Shown: in pieces, positions 34,171 through 45,515 of the stretch | Position numbering within the stretch: position 1 is the stretch's first letter | Layout of the letters: every line of letters begins with the position of its first letter | Origin: Sinotaia quadrata | Taxonomy: Eukaryota > Mollusca > Gastropoda > Architaenioglossa > Viviparidae | Length of the DNA: 64,000 bases | Assembly (NCBI GenBank): GCA_028829895.1 | Contig: CM054181.1 | Coordinates: forward strand, 7,118,001 to 7,182,000 | Direction: 5' to 3' | Program-made: the position numbers and the translations under genes | The notes under the pieces: model-generated | The model's input: the letters and a program-made list of their open reading frames with translations, nothing else | The model's database searches: none | What the model was told of the DNA's origin: nothing

Positions 34171-35054
34171 ATTAGTTACAAAGGAAACAGATTCAGAAAT
34201 ATTACTTAAAAACAATATAGGTTGCTGTAGAGTGTAGATTATATGGATTATGAGCAGTTTTTTTTTTATTATCCAATGATTATGATTTATGAGATTGAGA
34301 CCAGCCAATGTATCTAAAAGTTTACCTGCTGTAGAGAAATATACAAATATGTTTACAAACAGTTCTGATAATGTCACTGGTGATCATTTGGGTTAACGAA
34401 ATCAGGTCAATGTGGCTAAAAATGAACACATTTAAAAACACACAAAAATAAAATCTTCACAGCCACAGAATTTACGATGACGATAGTAACTGTAAAATTA
34501 TGTATCACGTGACAATAATTATATCTAACTATTTTATGACAACTAAGGTAACAAAAATTATATGTACTACAAAACAATAATTATCATCACATCTAAATAT
34601 TTTACAACTAGATAACTAGACAGCAAGCACGTGCATAGAATAAAAGCTCTTTGCTGGTGTCTGTTTTACATGTCATTTACCATGGCAACCAAAATTAGTG
34701 GCAAAGCTGCTATTTGTAAAGGAAGGTGCAAAATCATCACTCTCTAAAGATGGGAGACAAGCAGCTGGACCCAACAACAAGCGCATGTGAATGAATTTAT
34801 TGCAGTCAAAAGATATCCATCATTCTAACAGCAATAACCTTTCACCTCACAACGGTCCGCCGTCCAGGCCACGCCATGTTTTGCTGTACTTGAACCCCGT
34901 GACCCATTATCAAATGGAAAGTCTTCATCTGACGTCATCCTGACCAACATTGTATGGCAAGACAATAGTGTGTCGTGCTGTACCAGGTTCAAGAATGCAT
35001 GATGTAATCAAAAGAAACTATTCTTTTAACCGTCTCAGGTTTTACGGTTAAATT
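34171..35054. other. single-copy AT-rich stretch
   Basis: AATAATTAT-type motifs recur near 34500-34590. An RFX X-box-like TTTACCATGGCAAC at 34676-34689 and TGACGTCA at 34930-34937. No gene recognised. Confidence 0.45.
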
Positions 35055-35293
35055 AATGGCGTGTGTAACGTTCAACTTTTCGGACCCTATAGGAATGGCG
35101 TGTGTAATGGTCAACTTTTCGGACCCTATAGGAATGGCGTGTGTAATGTTCAACTTTTCGGACCCTATAGGAATGGCGTGTGTAATGGTCAACTTTTCGG
35201 ACCCTATAGGAATGGCGTGTGTAATGGTCAACTTTTCGGACCCTATAGGAATGGCGTGTGTAATGGTCAACTTTTCGGACCCTATAGGAATAT
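35055..35293. repeat. 39-bp minisatellite, 6.1 copies
   Basis: Core ATGGCGTGTGTAATGGTCAA then CTTTTCGGACCCTATAGGA. Units differ only at the GGTC/GTTC site. The multiple-of-3 period leaves several frames open on both strands; not genes. Confidence 0.97.
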
Positions 35294-35689
35294 GCTACAA
35301 TGTAAATCGCTGGCAAATGAGCCGTTAGGTTAAATATATTCTTGTGAGTTTTCATCTGGCGTCTTACACTTATTATCGATTTACAACAGATAAGTCAGAG
35401 AATTTTGTTTTTGTTTGTTTGTCGTTCTCTCAATTTTTTTTCCATTTAAGTATTGCCAGCATCTCCCACCGCTGGTTTATTCCCGCCAATTTCGTCCACA
35501 CTATAAGTAAATGAGTTATGGCCTAATGACCTAAATTGAAATGAAAATTGAATTTTTTAAATCTTTTAATGGACCTTTCTTATTGACAGATCTAGCGATG
35601 GAAGGATGCTATTTCTGTTGGCAAGTTTAGAGACAGACATCCTTCTTGTAAACATAAATATATGTATGCCTTGATTTGGTTTGGATATA
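35294..35689. other. single-copy stretch
   Basis: Nothing recognised. Confidence 0.5.
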
Positions 35690-36256
35690 GTCTGCTAGAG
35701 AAGATTCTAGGTCCAGTTAGTTTAGGTAGAGTTTGCTTGAGAAGATTCTAAGTCCAGTTAGTTTAGGTAGAGTTTGCTAGAGAAGGTTCTAGGTCCAGTT
35801 AGTTTAGGTAGAGTTTGCTAGAGAAGGTTCTAGGTCCAGTTAGTTTAGGTAGAGTTTGCTAGAGAAGGTTCTAGGTCCAGTTAGTTTACGTAGAGTTTGC
35901 TAGAGAAGGTTTTAGGTCCAGTTAGTTTAGGTAGAGTTTGCTAGAGAAGGTTCTAGGTCCAGTTAGTTTACGTAGAGTTTGCTAGAGAAGGTTTTAGGTC
36001 CAGTTAGTTTAGGTAGAGTTTGCTAGAGAAGGTTTTAGGTCCAGTTAGTTTACGTAGAGTTTGTTAGGTCCAGTTAGTTTAGGTAGAGTTTGCTAGGTCC
36101 AGTTAGTTTACGTAGAGTTTGCTAGAGAAGATTTTAGGTCCAGTTAGTTTACGTAGAGTTTGCTAGAGAAGATTTTAGGTCCAGTTAGTTTAGGTAGAGT
36201 TTGCTAGAGAAGATTCTAGGTCCAGTTAGTTTAGGTAGAGTTTGCTAGAGAAGGTT
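35690..36256. repeat. 41-bp minisatellite, about 14 copies
   Basis: Core TCCAGTTAGTTTAGGTAGAG then TTTGCTAGAGAAGGTTCTAGG. TTAGGTAG and TTACGTAG versions alternate, and two units are shortened by loss of AGAGAAGGTT. Confidence 0.96.
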
Positions 36257-36370
36257 TCGGGGAGAGTATGGCTGGCTCGATTTGGCAAATTTAGATAGCG
36301 CTTGATTATTTATAGTGAATTTCTTTTAATTCTGTCCATACAATGCCAGTACAACAAAAACTGGTATGTG

Positions 36371-36605
36371 TTACGAGTGTACAGTCAAACAAAAGCTAAA
36401 GCTACGACTGTACGAACAAAGAACGAAAGTTACGATTCTACAGTCAAAGAACTAAAGTTACGATTCTACAGTCAAACAAAGAACCAAAGTTACGATTCTA
36501 CAGTCAAACAAAGAACCAAAGTTACGATTCTACAGTCAAACAAAGAACCAAAGTTACGATTCTACAGTCAAACAAAGAACTAAACGTACTATTGTATAGT
36601 CAAAT
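36371..36605. repeat. 32-bp minisatellite, about 7 copies
   Basis: Core AAGTTACGATTCTACAGTCA then AACAAAGAACCA; outer copies are diverged. Confidence 0.95.
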
Positions 36606-36639
36606 AGAAAACTTCCGCGATGGACATATGCTCTTGTGA

Positions 36640-36890
36640 TAAGGTTCTTTGTTGAAAAATGTTTAATACTGGTCCAGTTAGTTTAGGTTAATGACTCGGG
36701 GATCACATAATTACAGTGGATAATTACTTTATTACTTAGGTTCTTTATTGAAAACTATTTTAAAACTGACTCGGAGATCAAATAAACAGAATGGATAATT
36801 ACTCTAGTAATGAGGTTCTTTGCTGAAAAGAGTTTAATACTGATTCACTGATTTAAGTTCTTCGTGGAAAAGAGTTTAATACTTATTTAG
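36640..36890. repeat. about 100-bp degenerate repeat, 2.5 copies
   Basis: GGTTCTTTG(C/T)TGAAAA and ACTGACTCGG(G/A)GATCA blocks recur. An 18-base piece of the 41-bp unit (GGTCCAGTTAGTTTAGGT) is embedded at 36671-36688. Confidence 0.75.
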
Positions 36891-37744
36891 GGATTTAACA
36901 GAGCTGCAATTTGGTTTGAAGATATTGATTAATGTGGTCATAGTCAGATGATTCCATTTAAATTAAAACTTCTGCATTTATTCGGGAAAGAGCGACTGGG
37001 CTGGGGTCAAGTACATAGGGTCAAGAGGCCTATTATTAAGACAATGTGACGCTGTACATGTCCCAAGTCAGGTCTTAGAATGATGTCGTGGGCGAGGCCA
37101 AAGAAACTATTTCCGGGAGGACGTTAACATATTGGCACCCATTTACTATGGCTGGGTTTTCGGTTCTGGACATTCTCGTAGGCTTTTCTGGGCAGCGCAA
37201 AACGTGACATTAGCGTGCAACTCCGTGACTACTTCGAGAAGTGATGTGTGTGTATGTCTACCCTCATGTAGTCCTTAGCGGTAAAGTATGGGCGCCAAAA
37301 CTGACGTGACGTCATTCGAGAACCAGCAAGATAGGATCAATGACCCTGACCTTTTCTGACCGTTGTTTATTTAATCTAGGGGGTAAACAACGTGACTTTT
37401 TCTGATAATGTCACATCTCAGTGTGGGTGTTTGTTTATTTTGTTTCGGGGGTGGTGTGGTGGTGATGGAGTGATTGATAATTTGAAAATTTTGGGAAATG
37501 TTTTAACTGAGGGTGCTAGCCTGTTGTGTTTCATAATATTCGTTAAATTTAGTGCTGATGATGACCACTAGTTTGCTACTGAGGTTATCTGAAATTCATC
37601 TGGACACGTGCCTTTTAGCTCTGGGGGATGCTTTATTGGAGCTGCCTGGAGTTGTGAAAATGACCAGTACCAGGACACCCTGATCACTAACTGCCTGCCT
37701 CTTGAAAGGAATCCATCTCGGTTATTGCCAAAAGAAAGTCGTGA
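36891..37744. other. single-copy stretch
   Basis: TGACGTCA at 37307-37314. Less AT-rich from about 36990 to 37330. No coding family recognised on either strand. Confidence 0.45.
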
Positions 37745-38045
37745 CAGGCATATGTTTAAATATGTTTAATGCATATTATGACTTATGTTTAAACCTGTCA
37801 ATGCATATTATGACTGTATGTTTAAACCTGTCCAATGTATAATGTGTGTGTTTAAAACTGTCCAATGCATATTGACTCTGTAAATTTTCACCAGTCCAGT
37901 GCATTTTATGATATGTATTTAACCTGTCTAATTTATATTGAGACTGTAAATTTTCATCTGTCCAGTGCATATTATGACTGTATATTTAAACCTGTCCAAT
38001 GCATATTGAGACTGTAAATTTTCATCTATCCAGTGCATATTATGA
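37745..38045. repeat. 33-36-bp minisatellite, about 9 copies
   Basis: Core GTCCAATGCATATTATGACT, with ATGTTTAAACCT and AAATTTTCATCT versions alternating. Confidence 0.92.
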
Positions 38046-38104
38046 CAGTGCCAAACCATTTCACGTTTACATTCTATGATATATGATGGGTAGTGATTAT
38101 GTGT

Positions 38105-38250
38105 AGAGAGAGAGGGAGAGAGAGAGAGTCAGAAAGAGAGAGACAGAGAGAAATGGAGCAAGAGATAGAGAAAGATAGAAAAGGAGAAAAAGACAGTCAG
38201 AGGCAAAGATAGGCGCAGAGAAAGAGAGGGGGAGGGGGAAGGAGATAGCC
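38105..38250. repeat. purine-rich (GA)n tract
   Basis: AGAGAG and GGAGAAAAAG low complexity. Confidence 0.92.
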
Positions 38251-38739
38251 GCTGCTCTGTACAGACAAAGTGGAGAGAAATTACAATGCAACGAGAGCCC
38301 GTATGTCAGTGCTTAGGAAAATACAACTCGCGAACTAAAACTATCGATTCGTTAATTCGTACGTCATGCGTCCCGACCTGATCTCGAACAAGACATGAGT
38401 TCTATTATTTTAAAATTGTACACACACGGAGCGTGCACCCTGTGAGGACATTTAGCTCACCCAATGAAGTGACAAGCAGATGTGACGCGGTGTAGAGACA
38501 AATCCGTCACAAGGCACTGATAGCTGTTTAGCATGCAGAAGTGTTCGGAATAACTAACTGTCAGGTAACTTGATGCGAACTGTGCGACGTCAATCGAACT
38601 TTAAGCGAAAAATAATGATGCGTCTTTAAGTTGTACCTGGTGACCTTTTATTTTTTGTTTAAATATCTTCCTTGTGCATGGCGTCAATATACTGGAGATC
38701 TACGAAGCGCTTGAAAATGGACTGGTGAATTTGGTGAAT
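38251..38739. other. single-copy stretch
   Basis: Nothing recognised. Confidence 0.5.
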
Positions 38740-39405
38740 GCATTTCTAGATGAATGGATTGATGGCTAGCTGGGCTGAAGGATGGAAGGCTAGAACGACT
38801 GATGGCTAGCTGGGCTAAAGGATGGAAGGCTAGAACGAATGATGGCTAGCTGGGCTAAAGGATGGAAGGCTAGAACGAATGATGGCTAGCTGGGCTGATG
38901 GATGAATGGCTAGATGGACTGATGCACTTACTGGATGGGTGGGTAGATCAACTGATGGATGATTGGATGGCTAGACAGACTGATGGAATGGATGCTAGAT
39001 GTTGATGAACAGATAGATGAACTGATGGATGGATGATTAGATGGACTGTTGGATGCATGATTAAATGGAGTGATGGGTAGTCAGATGGATTGATGGGTGG
39101 ATGGGTAGATTGTTGGATGGTAGAAAGACTTATGCTTGAGTGGCTAGATGGAATCTTGGATGGCTAGACAAATTAACAGGTGGGTGGCTAAATGGACTGA
39201 AGGGTAGCTAAATGGACTGACAGATGGATAGATGAGTAGGAGCACAGTGATGGAGACTGCAAATGGATAGATACAAGGATGAATAGCTAGATGGATGGAT
39301 AGAAGGATGAATAGCTAGATGGATAGATACAAGGATGAATAGCTAGATGGATAGATACAAGGATGAATAGCTAGATGGATGGATAGAAGGATGGATGATT
39401 GGAAG
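38740..39405. repeat. degenerate GATG/TAGA tract with two homogeneous sub-arrays
   Basis: A 40-bp unit (core GATGGCTAGCTGGGCTAAAG) repeats 3.5 times at about 38760-38905, and a 28-bp unit (core AAGGATGAATAGCTAGATGG) repeats about 4 times at 39260-39390. Between them are GATGGATGG-like motifs without a fixed period. Confidence 0.92.
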
Positions 39406-39904
39406 AAGAGAGGAAATAAGGGATGGATCAATCTCTTTGGAATGCTATATAGACAAACAAATATTGTGCCCTTATAGTAACTTTAATTCTATGGTAATCG
39501 GACAGATGATGGCAAGTCAAGACATGCAATGGAAACTTTTCTCGTTCGTAAAGTTAACTGCTAAGATTTTAATTCGGGTTTCAGTCATTCCAGTCGGGAA
39601 AATACAAGTAAGAATGGTGTTAGTTAACAAATAGATATTTCTTCTAAAATCAAAAGAGAGCCAGCCTACTCTCGTGTTCATTCCATTTGTTACGGATTCA
39701 AAACTTAAAATCATTTTCAGAATTATTTTTCTCGCTTAACCAAAGGATTCCAGTTTTTATAGAATTAGGTGCTAGAATATGAACCCACGCTTCTGTATGA
39801 TATGTGCATGTGCATGCGCGTGCGTGCGTGCGTGCATGTATTTTTAATTACAGTTGCTTCCCAAGGAGACGAGAAAAACTGAAATAGACTACTTACGGCC
39901 AAAG
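39406..39904. other. single-copy stretch
   Basis: GTGCATGCGCGTGCGTGCGT near 39808-39838. No gene recognised. Confidence 0.5.
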
Positions 39905-39982
39905 CTGGACATCAACTAGCTGGACATCAACTAGCTGGACATCAACTAGCTGGACATCAACTAGCTGGACATCAACTAGCTG
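39905..39982. repeat. 15-bp minisatellite, 5 copies
   Basis: Unit CTAGCTGGACATCAA, perfect. Confidence 0.97.
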
Positions 39983-40734
39983 TAGCTGCAAACAGGTGAC
40001 AAGTCACCAAGTTCCTCAGTCATCATCTCCTCACCCATCCCCTCCCTCCCTCCCTCCCTCACAATTAGAAACACCACACAAACATACCACCATCCAAAAC
40101 CGAACAATGTCTACACCCACCACACTCACGACGACCAACTAAAGATGGCCAGAATCTAACTCCTGAACTTACGCTCACCCTTTGGAGGAAAAAAATCAAA
40201 TAATAAAGAGTCTATTTTGCTTTTATCAAACGTAAAAAATAAAAGACCGAAAAAATAAGAAAAATAAAGGATTGTCAAAATCCCCCGTGGGGTGGGGTGG
40301 TGGTTCGAGTTAAGCCGAAGCTTGTTTGCTCTGATTTCTCTGTCCAGAAGACCTTTACTACCCCCCCCCACACACACACACACACACACTATTTTTTCTC
40401 ACTACACTAAGATCTAAGTGGCCGTAGTGTTATGAACCACACAGGCAGATTCATAACCTGATTGATCAAGTATCGTACTCATTTGATCGGGTACTGGACT
40501 CATTTTATGGGTATCGCACTCAGTGGATTTGGGTATAGGAATCAAAAGCCAAAGGGTCGCTCAGAAAGATCAGAACAATGCGAATTGATAATATTTGCAC
40601 ATCAATTGATTATTATAGCCGGGAGGTACATAAGTACATGTGTTTGTGTGGGTTGGTGGGGTGTAGCTGCGGGTATTAGTGGATAACTCTGATGTTGCTG
40701 AACTGTGGACTTAACGTAAGTGACACTTTAACTG
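39983..40734. other. single-copy stretch
   Basis: CCCTCCCTCCCTCCCT near 40044. C run plus short AC at 40362-40388. Three weak GGGTA(T/C)…ACTCA units at 40470-40530. Confidence 0.45.
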
Positions 40735-40875
40735 TATATAATGTGTCCTGCCATTCCTGCAACATGTCCTGCCATTCTTGCAAATTATCAGTAAAGAACA
40801 GATTTATCTATAAGCAAGCCATTCCTGCAAATTATCAGTAAAGAAAAGATCTATCTAGCTGTAAGCCATTCCTGA
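40735..40875. repeat. degenerate repeat of about 55 bp, 2-3 copies
   Basis: CATTCCTGCAAATTATCAGT and AAAGA(A/C)AGAT(C/T)TATCT blocks recur. Confidence 0.8.
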
Positions 40876-41079
40876 AAATTTTCAATAACGAACTGCCCTG
40901 GCAAGAGAAATTTGTGTAAAGTAATATGCAAAGTTACCATAAGAAAGCAAAGCAAAGTTGTTCTCACGCTCGTTTATTACACTGCTTGCACACATTTGAT
41001 CGAATGTGGACTGATGTACGCCGAAGTTGTCAAGAAATACTTCGAACTTCTAAGGAAAGAAAAAAAACAAAAAACAAAC

Positions 41080-41640
41080 AAGAATGGGACGCGTTCAGGA
41101 TTGAAATCAGTTGCACAAATACTCTACGTAATGAAAAATACGTGCAAACCTTTTAAACACTACTCTGTGTGGCCTGATTACTTGCTAGGATTTGAAATAA
41201 TCCACTCTCTGACGTCATATAAACTGTTGCTTTTTTCCCTCAAAAAAACAAACAATCAACCCTAAAAATGAAGCGCCAAATTCAAGAGGACCTTGAAATC
41301 AGTCACACAGAGACGTGTCATAAGTTCTCACTCTTCAAGCATCAATGTGGGGGCCGTTCGAGTGAAATCAAATCAGCCACACTTATACTTTTTATGTTTC
41401 GCTCTTGCAAGCAGTAATGTAGGGGCCCGTTCAACTCTAGAGCGAGGCTATATACGTCACTCTGCGATTTAAGGACATGTAACAAAGTGTTGTCAAGCAC
41501 CACTATAGGGCTCGTTCAGTTTAATAGAGCTAGTATCAGGGGAGCAAATATTCAAGATCTTTCCTTAATCAGATTTTTTTAAGTCAGCACTTCTTGACAC
41601 TTAATAAATTATTCTTTTCACGCATCAGAGTGAGTTTTAT
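41080..41640. repeat. very degenerate repeat with core CGTTCAG…GAAATCAG (left part)
   Basis: Related blocks near 41092, 41270, 41352, 41427 and 41512 share (G)GGGC(C/T)CGTTCAGTTT-like and GAAATCAG-like words at roughly 80-170-bp spacing. More copies occur beyond the 27/28-bp array. Confidence 0.5.
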
Positions 41641-41708
41641 GTTATTTCTTCAATCTCATTCATTTTAAAGAAAGAATTCATACTAGAAAAAATTCCAGGC
41701 ATTTCATT

Positions 41709-42305
41709 TTTGGTGACTACTTCCATGACAAATAATAACTGTGACTTCTTTATGAACTATAATAACTGTGACTTCTTCCATGACAAATAATACCTGTGAC
41801 TTCTTTATGAACTATAATACCTGTGACTTCTTCCATGACAAATAATAACTGTGACTTCTTCCATGACAAATAATACCTGTGACTTCTTTATGAACTATAA
41901 TAACTGTGACTTCTTCCATGACAAATAATACCTGTGACTTCTTTATGAACTATAATAACTGTGACTTCTTCCATGACAAATAATACCTGTGACTTCTTTA
42001 TGAACTATAATAACTGTGACTTCTTCCATGACAAATAATACCTGTGACTTCTTCCATGACAAATAATAACTGTGACTTCTTTATGAACTATAATAACTGT
42101 GACTTCTTTATGAACTATAATAACTGTGACTACTTCCATGACAAATAATAACTGTGACTTCTTTATGAACTATAATACCTGTGACTTCTTCCATGACAAA
42201 TAATAACTGTGACTTCTTTATGAACTATAATAACTGTGACTTCTTTATGAACTATAATAACTGTGACTTCTTTATGGACTATAATAACTGTGACTTCTTC
42301 CAAGA
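41709..42305. repeat. 27/28-bp two-type mosaic minisatellite, about 24 units
   Basis: All units share CTGTGACTTCTT and then take one of two forms: CCATGACAAATAATA (28 bp, A) or TATGAACTATAATA (27 bp, B). Reading from 41719 the order is ABABAABABABABAABBABABBBA. A second polymorphism, AACTG against ACCTG, overlies it. Confidence 0.96.
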
Positions 42306-42560
42306 CACACTTAATATTATTTCTTCTATGACACGTAACAAACGCCATTTCTTTATGTACCAATACTGAGCTCGTTCAGTTGAGAGTGAAGTGAAATCAG
42401 ATAATCAAGACTGTTTGACACAGAACAGATTTTACTTTTTGCTTACGCCAAAGTTGACACCGTTCAGTTTCGCGATAAGAAAAAAGTAAGAACACTTGTA
42501 GATATATTTAAATATTATTTCGTTCAGGTTAAGGGCGAGTTAAAAACAGATAAATTCAAG
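42306..42560. repeat. degenerate CGTTCAG repeat (right part)
   Basis: Blocks near 42370 (GAGCTCGTTCAGTTGAGAGT), 42460 and 42522 repeat the words seen at 41080-41640, so the mosaic array sits inside this older repeat. Confidence 0.5.
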
Positions 42561-42764
42561 AATTCTAGGCAGGTGATCTCTTTTGTTTCATTGCCTTGAC
42601 TATAACTACGTTCTACTATATATCTTTTTGCTGGTGTGTACGTCATTTCTTACGTGTATACGATTATTTGTGCGGTTGTACAGTTCAGAGTACTCATGCC
42701 AAGAGACGTGCGGGTATGTACCCGTCTTACCGTATGCTTGCGTGTGCAGCAGTGTAGGAGTGTA
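42561..42764. other. single-copy spacer
   Basis: Nothing recognised. Confidence 0.5.
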
Positions 42765-42833
42765 TCTCGTAAATCTACACACAGCAGTGCAAAAGTGTGT
42801 ATATGTAAATCTACACAGTGCAGTGCAGTGTAG

Positions 42834-42903
<70 letters not shown>

Positions 42904-43265
42904 CTACACATAGCAATGTAAAAGTGTGCCTTTATAAATTTGCACACAGAAATATAAATGTGTCCGTATTTAGGTAAATCTACACAGAGCAGTTTAGAAG
43001 TGTGTTCATGTAACTCTGCACACGACAGTGTAAAAGTGTATCCATGTAACTCTGCTCACAGCAATGTAAAAGTGTAGTCCATGTAACTCTGCACACGACA
43101 GTGTAAAAGTGTGTCCATGTAACTCTGCTCACAGCAATGTAAAAGTGTGTCCATGTAACTCTGCTCACAGCAATGTAAAAGTGTGTCCATGTAACTCTGC
43201 TCACAGCAGTGTAAAAGTATGTTCGTGTAAATCTGCACACGGAAGTGTACCAGTCTATCAGTGTT
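42765..43265. repeat. 36-37-bp minisatellite, about 12 copies, with TG run inside one unit
   Basis: Core AACTCTGCTCACAGCAATGT then AAAAGTGTGTCCATGT. Left copies have TCTACACA(C/T)AGCAGTG. The (TG)n run at 42835-42899 starts at the GTGTG of one unit and is followed by the next unit in phase. Confidence 0.94.
42835..42899. repeat. (TG)n microsatellite nested in the 36-bp array
   Basis: About 32 TG dinucleotides replacing the short GTGTGT of one unit. Confidence 0.97.
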
Positions 43266-43329
43266 TATGCACGTCTTGTTTAGCAGGCGTGTTGCTGTAT
43301 GCATTTACGAAGTATGTAAATATTTTTGT

Positions 43330-43570
43330 TTTATGTATTTATAGGCCTAAGAATAGGTTTGTAAGCATGTCAGTGATATAAAAGTGTCTGTGTATTTATA
43401 GGCCTAAGAATAACTTTGTAAGCATGTCAGTGATATAAAAGTGTCTGTGTGTTTACGTGCCTAAGTATAATTGTGTAAACAAGTCAGTGTGGTTAAAGTG
43501 TCTGTGTGTTTACGTGCCTAAGTATAATTGTGTAAACAAGTCAGTGTGGTTAAAGTGTCTGTGTACAACA
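43330..43570. repeat. 57-bp minisatellite, 4 copies in two subtypes
   Basis: Core AAGTGTCTGTGTATTTATAG, then GCCTAAGAATA. Two left copies carry CATGTCAGTGATATAA and two right copies CAAGTCAGTGTGGTTAA. Confidence 0.94.
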
Positions 43571-44339
43571 TACGTTAGTTAAATATGTGTGTGTGTGCTG
43601 CAGATGTCAAAATATTTAATTTCTGTCTTTGTCTTGATGTGTGTTAAGTGTTAATCAGTATTTAGTACTTTGTTTACTACATTTAAACAAGGAAGCCCAA
43701 AAAGATATTTAAGAATTGCGTAAGAATAATATATTTAAATACTGATTGAATACATATACCAAGTCACACAACTCATAATTGCTAAGAATTCTCTTAAAAA
43801 CTATAAAATAGTAATTAATTTTTAAAAAAAAGAAAACAATCTAAAAATTCAATCACCGTGTTTGATGGAACCCGGAATTCTGGAGACATGCCTGCTGTTC
43901 GAAGTGTGATTTTTATTTTCTTTCTGGCTAGAGAAGTCACTTCGTTGATAATTCGTGAGTTATGACTGACGCAGGCAGTTGAAGTAAATAAATATTTTTA
44001 AAAAAATTAAATGTGAGGAAACAAAAAACATATACCATGATGCTTTTGATTAAACAGGTTCCAGGCCTGCCCTACCCCACCCTCTTGAAAGGACCAATCA
44101 GAATGTGTCTTCTTATTCACATTTAAACAGAATCCACATGTACACTTACAGATATATATATATTTGCGAATAAATATTTTGGCATTTACTACAGGGAAAA
44201 AATTTCCAATTAAGCCATTAGCAATACAGTATAGCAACGAAACATTTGTGACAAATACGTCCAGTGGTTTTATTTTCCTCATGGGAGTGAGGGGGGGGGG
44301 GAGGGAATAATAATAAATTAAAACTGACCCTAAGATGTG
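43571..44339. other. single-copy AT-rich stretch
   Basis: G run near 44292-44301. No gene recognised. Confidence 0.5.
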
Positions 44340-44790
44340 CCACCGAAAAGTTGGTGACAATATATTTAAAGTCATTATTTGCAAGGGAAATAATCTTTTT
44401 TAAAAATACCCTTATCGGACGTACCAGCAATTAGTCAATCCAAACAAGTAATTCTGATGACACAATCTATAGGGGGAAACGCTCAAATTAAAAATCACCT
44501 GCAAATAGCGAATCAGCAATGACCATTCTTGACCAATAAATTTAAAGGCAGCATCTGCAAGGGGAAATAATTCAAAAGTTACCCGGAATAGGACGCACCA
44601 GCAATAATCATTCTCGACCAACAAATCTGATCTGCAAGGGGAATGACTCAAATTAAAAGTCACACGAATAGAACCTACCAAGAATAAATATTCTTAACCA
44701 ATAAATCTTAAGACATCATCTGCACGGATAAATAACTAAAAATTAGCCGGAATAGGATGGATCATCATTGATAAGACATTCGTGAGAAAT
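44340..44790. repeat. degenerate repeat of about 90-100 bp, 4-5 copies
   Basis: Blocks TCTGCAAGGGGAAATAA, AGTTACCCGGAATAGGACG and ATTCTTGACCAATAAAT recur in that order with divergence. The open minus frames across it follow from the repeat. Confidence 0.8.
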
Positions 44791-44939
44791 ACACAATATA
44801 TCATGCGTACGGGAGCTAACTCGTAAAGAATTCTTTGCTGTGATACTATGGTCAAGCCAGCAGCTAGCTGTGTTCTATCCTTGATAATTTGAAATCAAAT
44901 TCATATGAAAGTAATTTTTTAGAAATTTATTTTTAACCA

Positions 44940-44940
<1 letters not shown>

Positions 44941-44980
<40 letters not shown>

Positions 44981-44994
44981 CGCGCGCACACACA
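44941..44994. repeat. (TG)n joined to (GC)n and (AC)n
   Basis: A TG run passes into GTGCGCGCGCGCGCACACAC, a self-complementary alternating purine-pyrimidine segment. Confidence 0.96.
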
Positions 44995-45170
44995 TGAAGA
45001 AAACATATCCATCTCGTCACTGTATTAAAGCAACACAACAAAGAACATATTGATATTAAAGTCTCACCATCATTGTATTAAAGCCATACAACCAAGAACA
45101 GATTGATAGTCTCAACACAGTACAGAGTTAAAGATACAACCAAGAACAGATTGTTATTAGTCTCGTGACA
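44995..45170. repeat. about 60-bp degenerate repeat, 2.5 copies
   Basis: GTATTAAAGC(A/C)A(C/T)ACAAC and AAGAACAGATTGATA blocks recur. Confidence 0.75.
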
Positions 45171-45515
45171 GTAGAAAAGCCATTAACAGGATAATAGTGG
45201 TCCAATCAAATCAATGTAGAAAAGCCATTAACAGGAAAACAGTGGTCTAATCAAATCAATGTAGAAAAGCCATTAACAGGAAAACAGTGGTCCAGTCAAA
45301 TCAATGTAGAAAAGCCATTAACAGGATAATAGTGATCCAATCAAATCAGTGTAGAAAACCATTAACAAAAAAAACAGTGGTCTGATCAAATCAATGTAGA
45401 AAAGCCATTAGCAGGATAATAGTCATCCAATCAAATCAATGTAGAAAACCATTAACAGAAAAACAGTGGTCCAATCAAATCAATGTAGAAAAGCCATTAA
45501 CAGGAACAAAGTGGT
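45171..45515. repeat. 45-bp minisatellite, about 8 copies
   Basis: Core AATGTAGAAAAGCCATTAAC then AGGAAAACAGTGGTCCAATCA. Confidence 0.96.

Noticed and set aside
40912..41265. 117-codon plus frame
   Set aside because: It runs across the degenerate CGTTCAG repeat edge and a poly-A-rich part, and no family was recognised.
41709..42305. CRISPR array
   Set aside because: Repeats are contiguous, with no unique spacers, no Cas genes and a eukaryotic context.
44412..44681. 89-codon minus frame with recurring motifs
   Set aside because: The recurrence follows the degenerate 90-100-bp tandem repeat.
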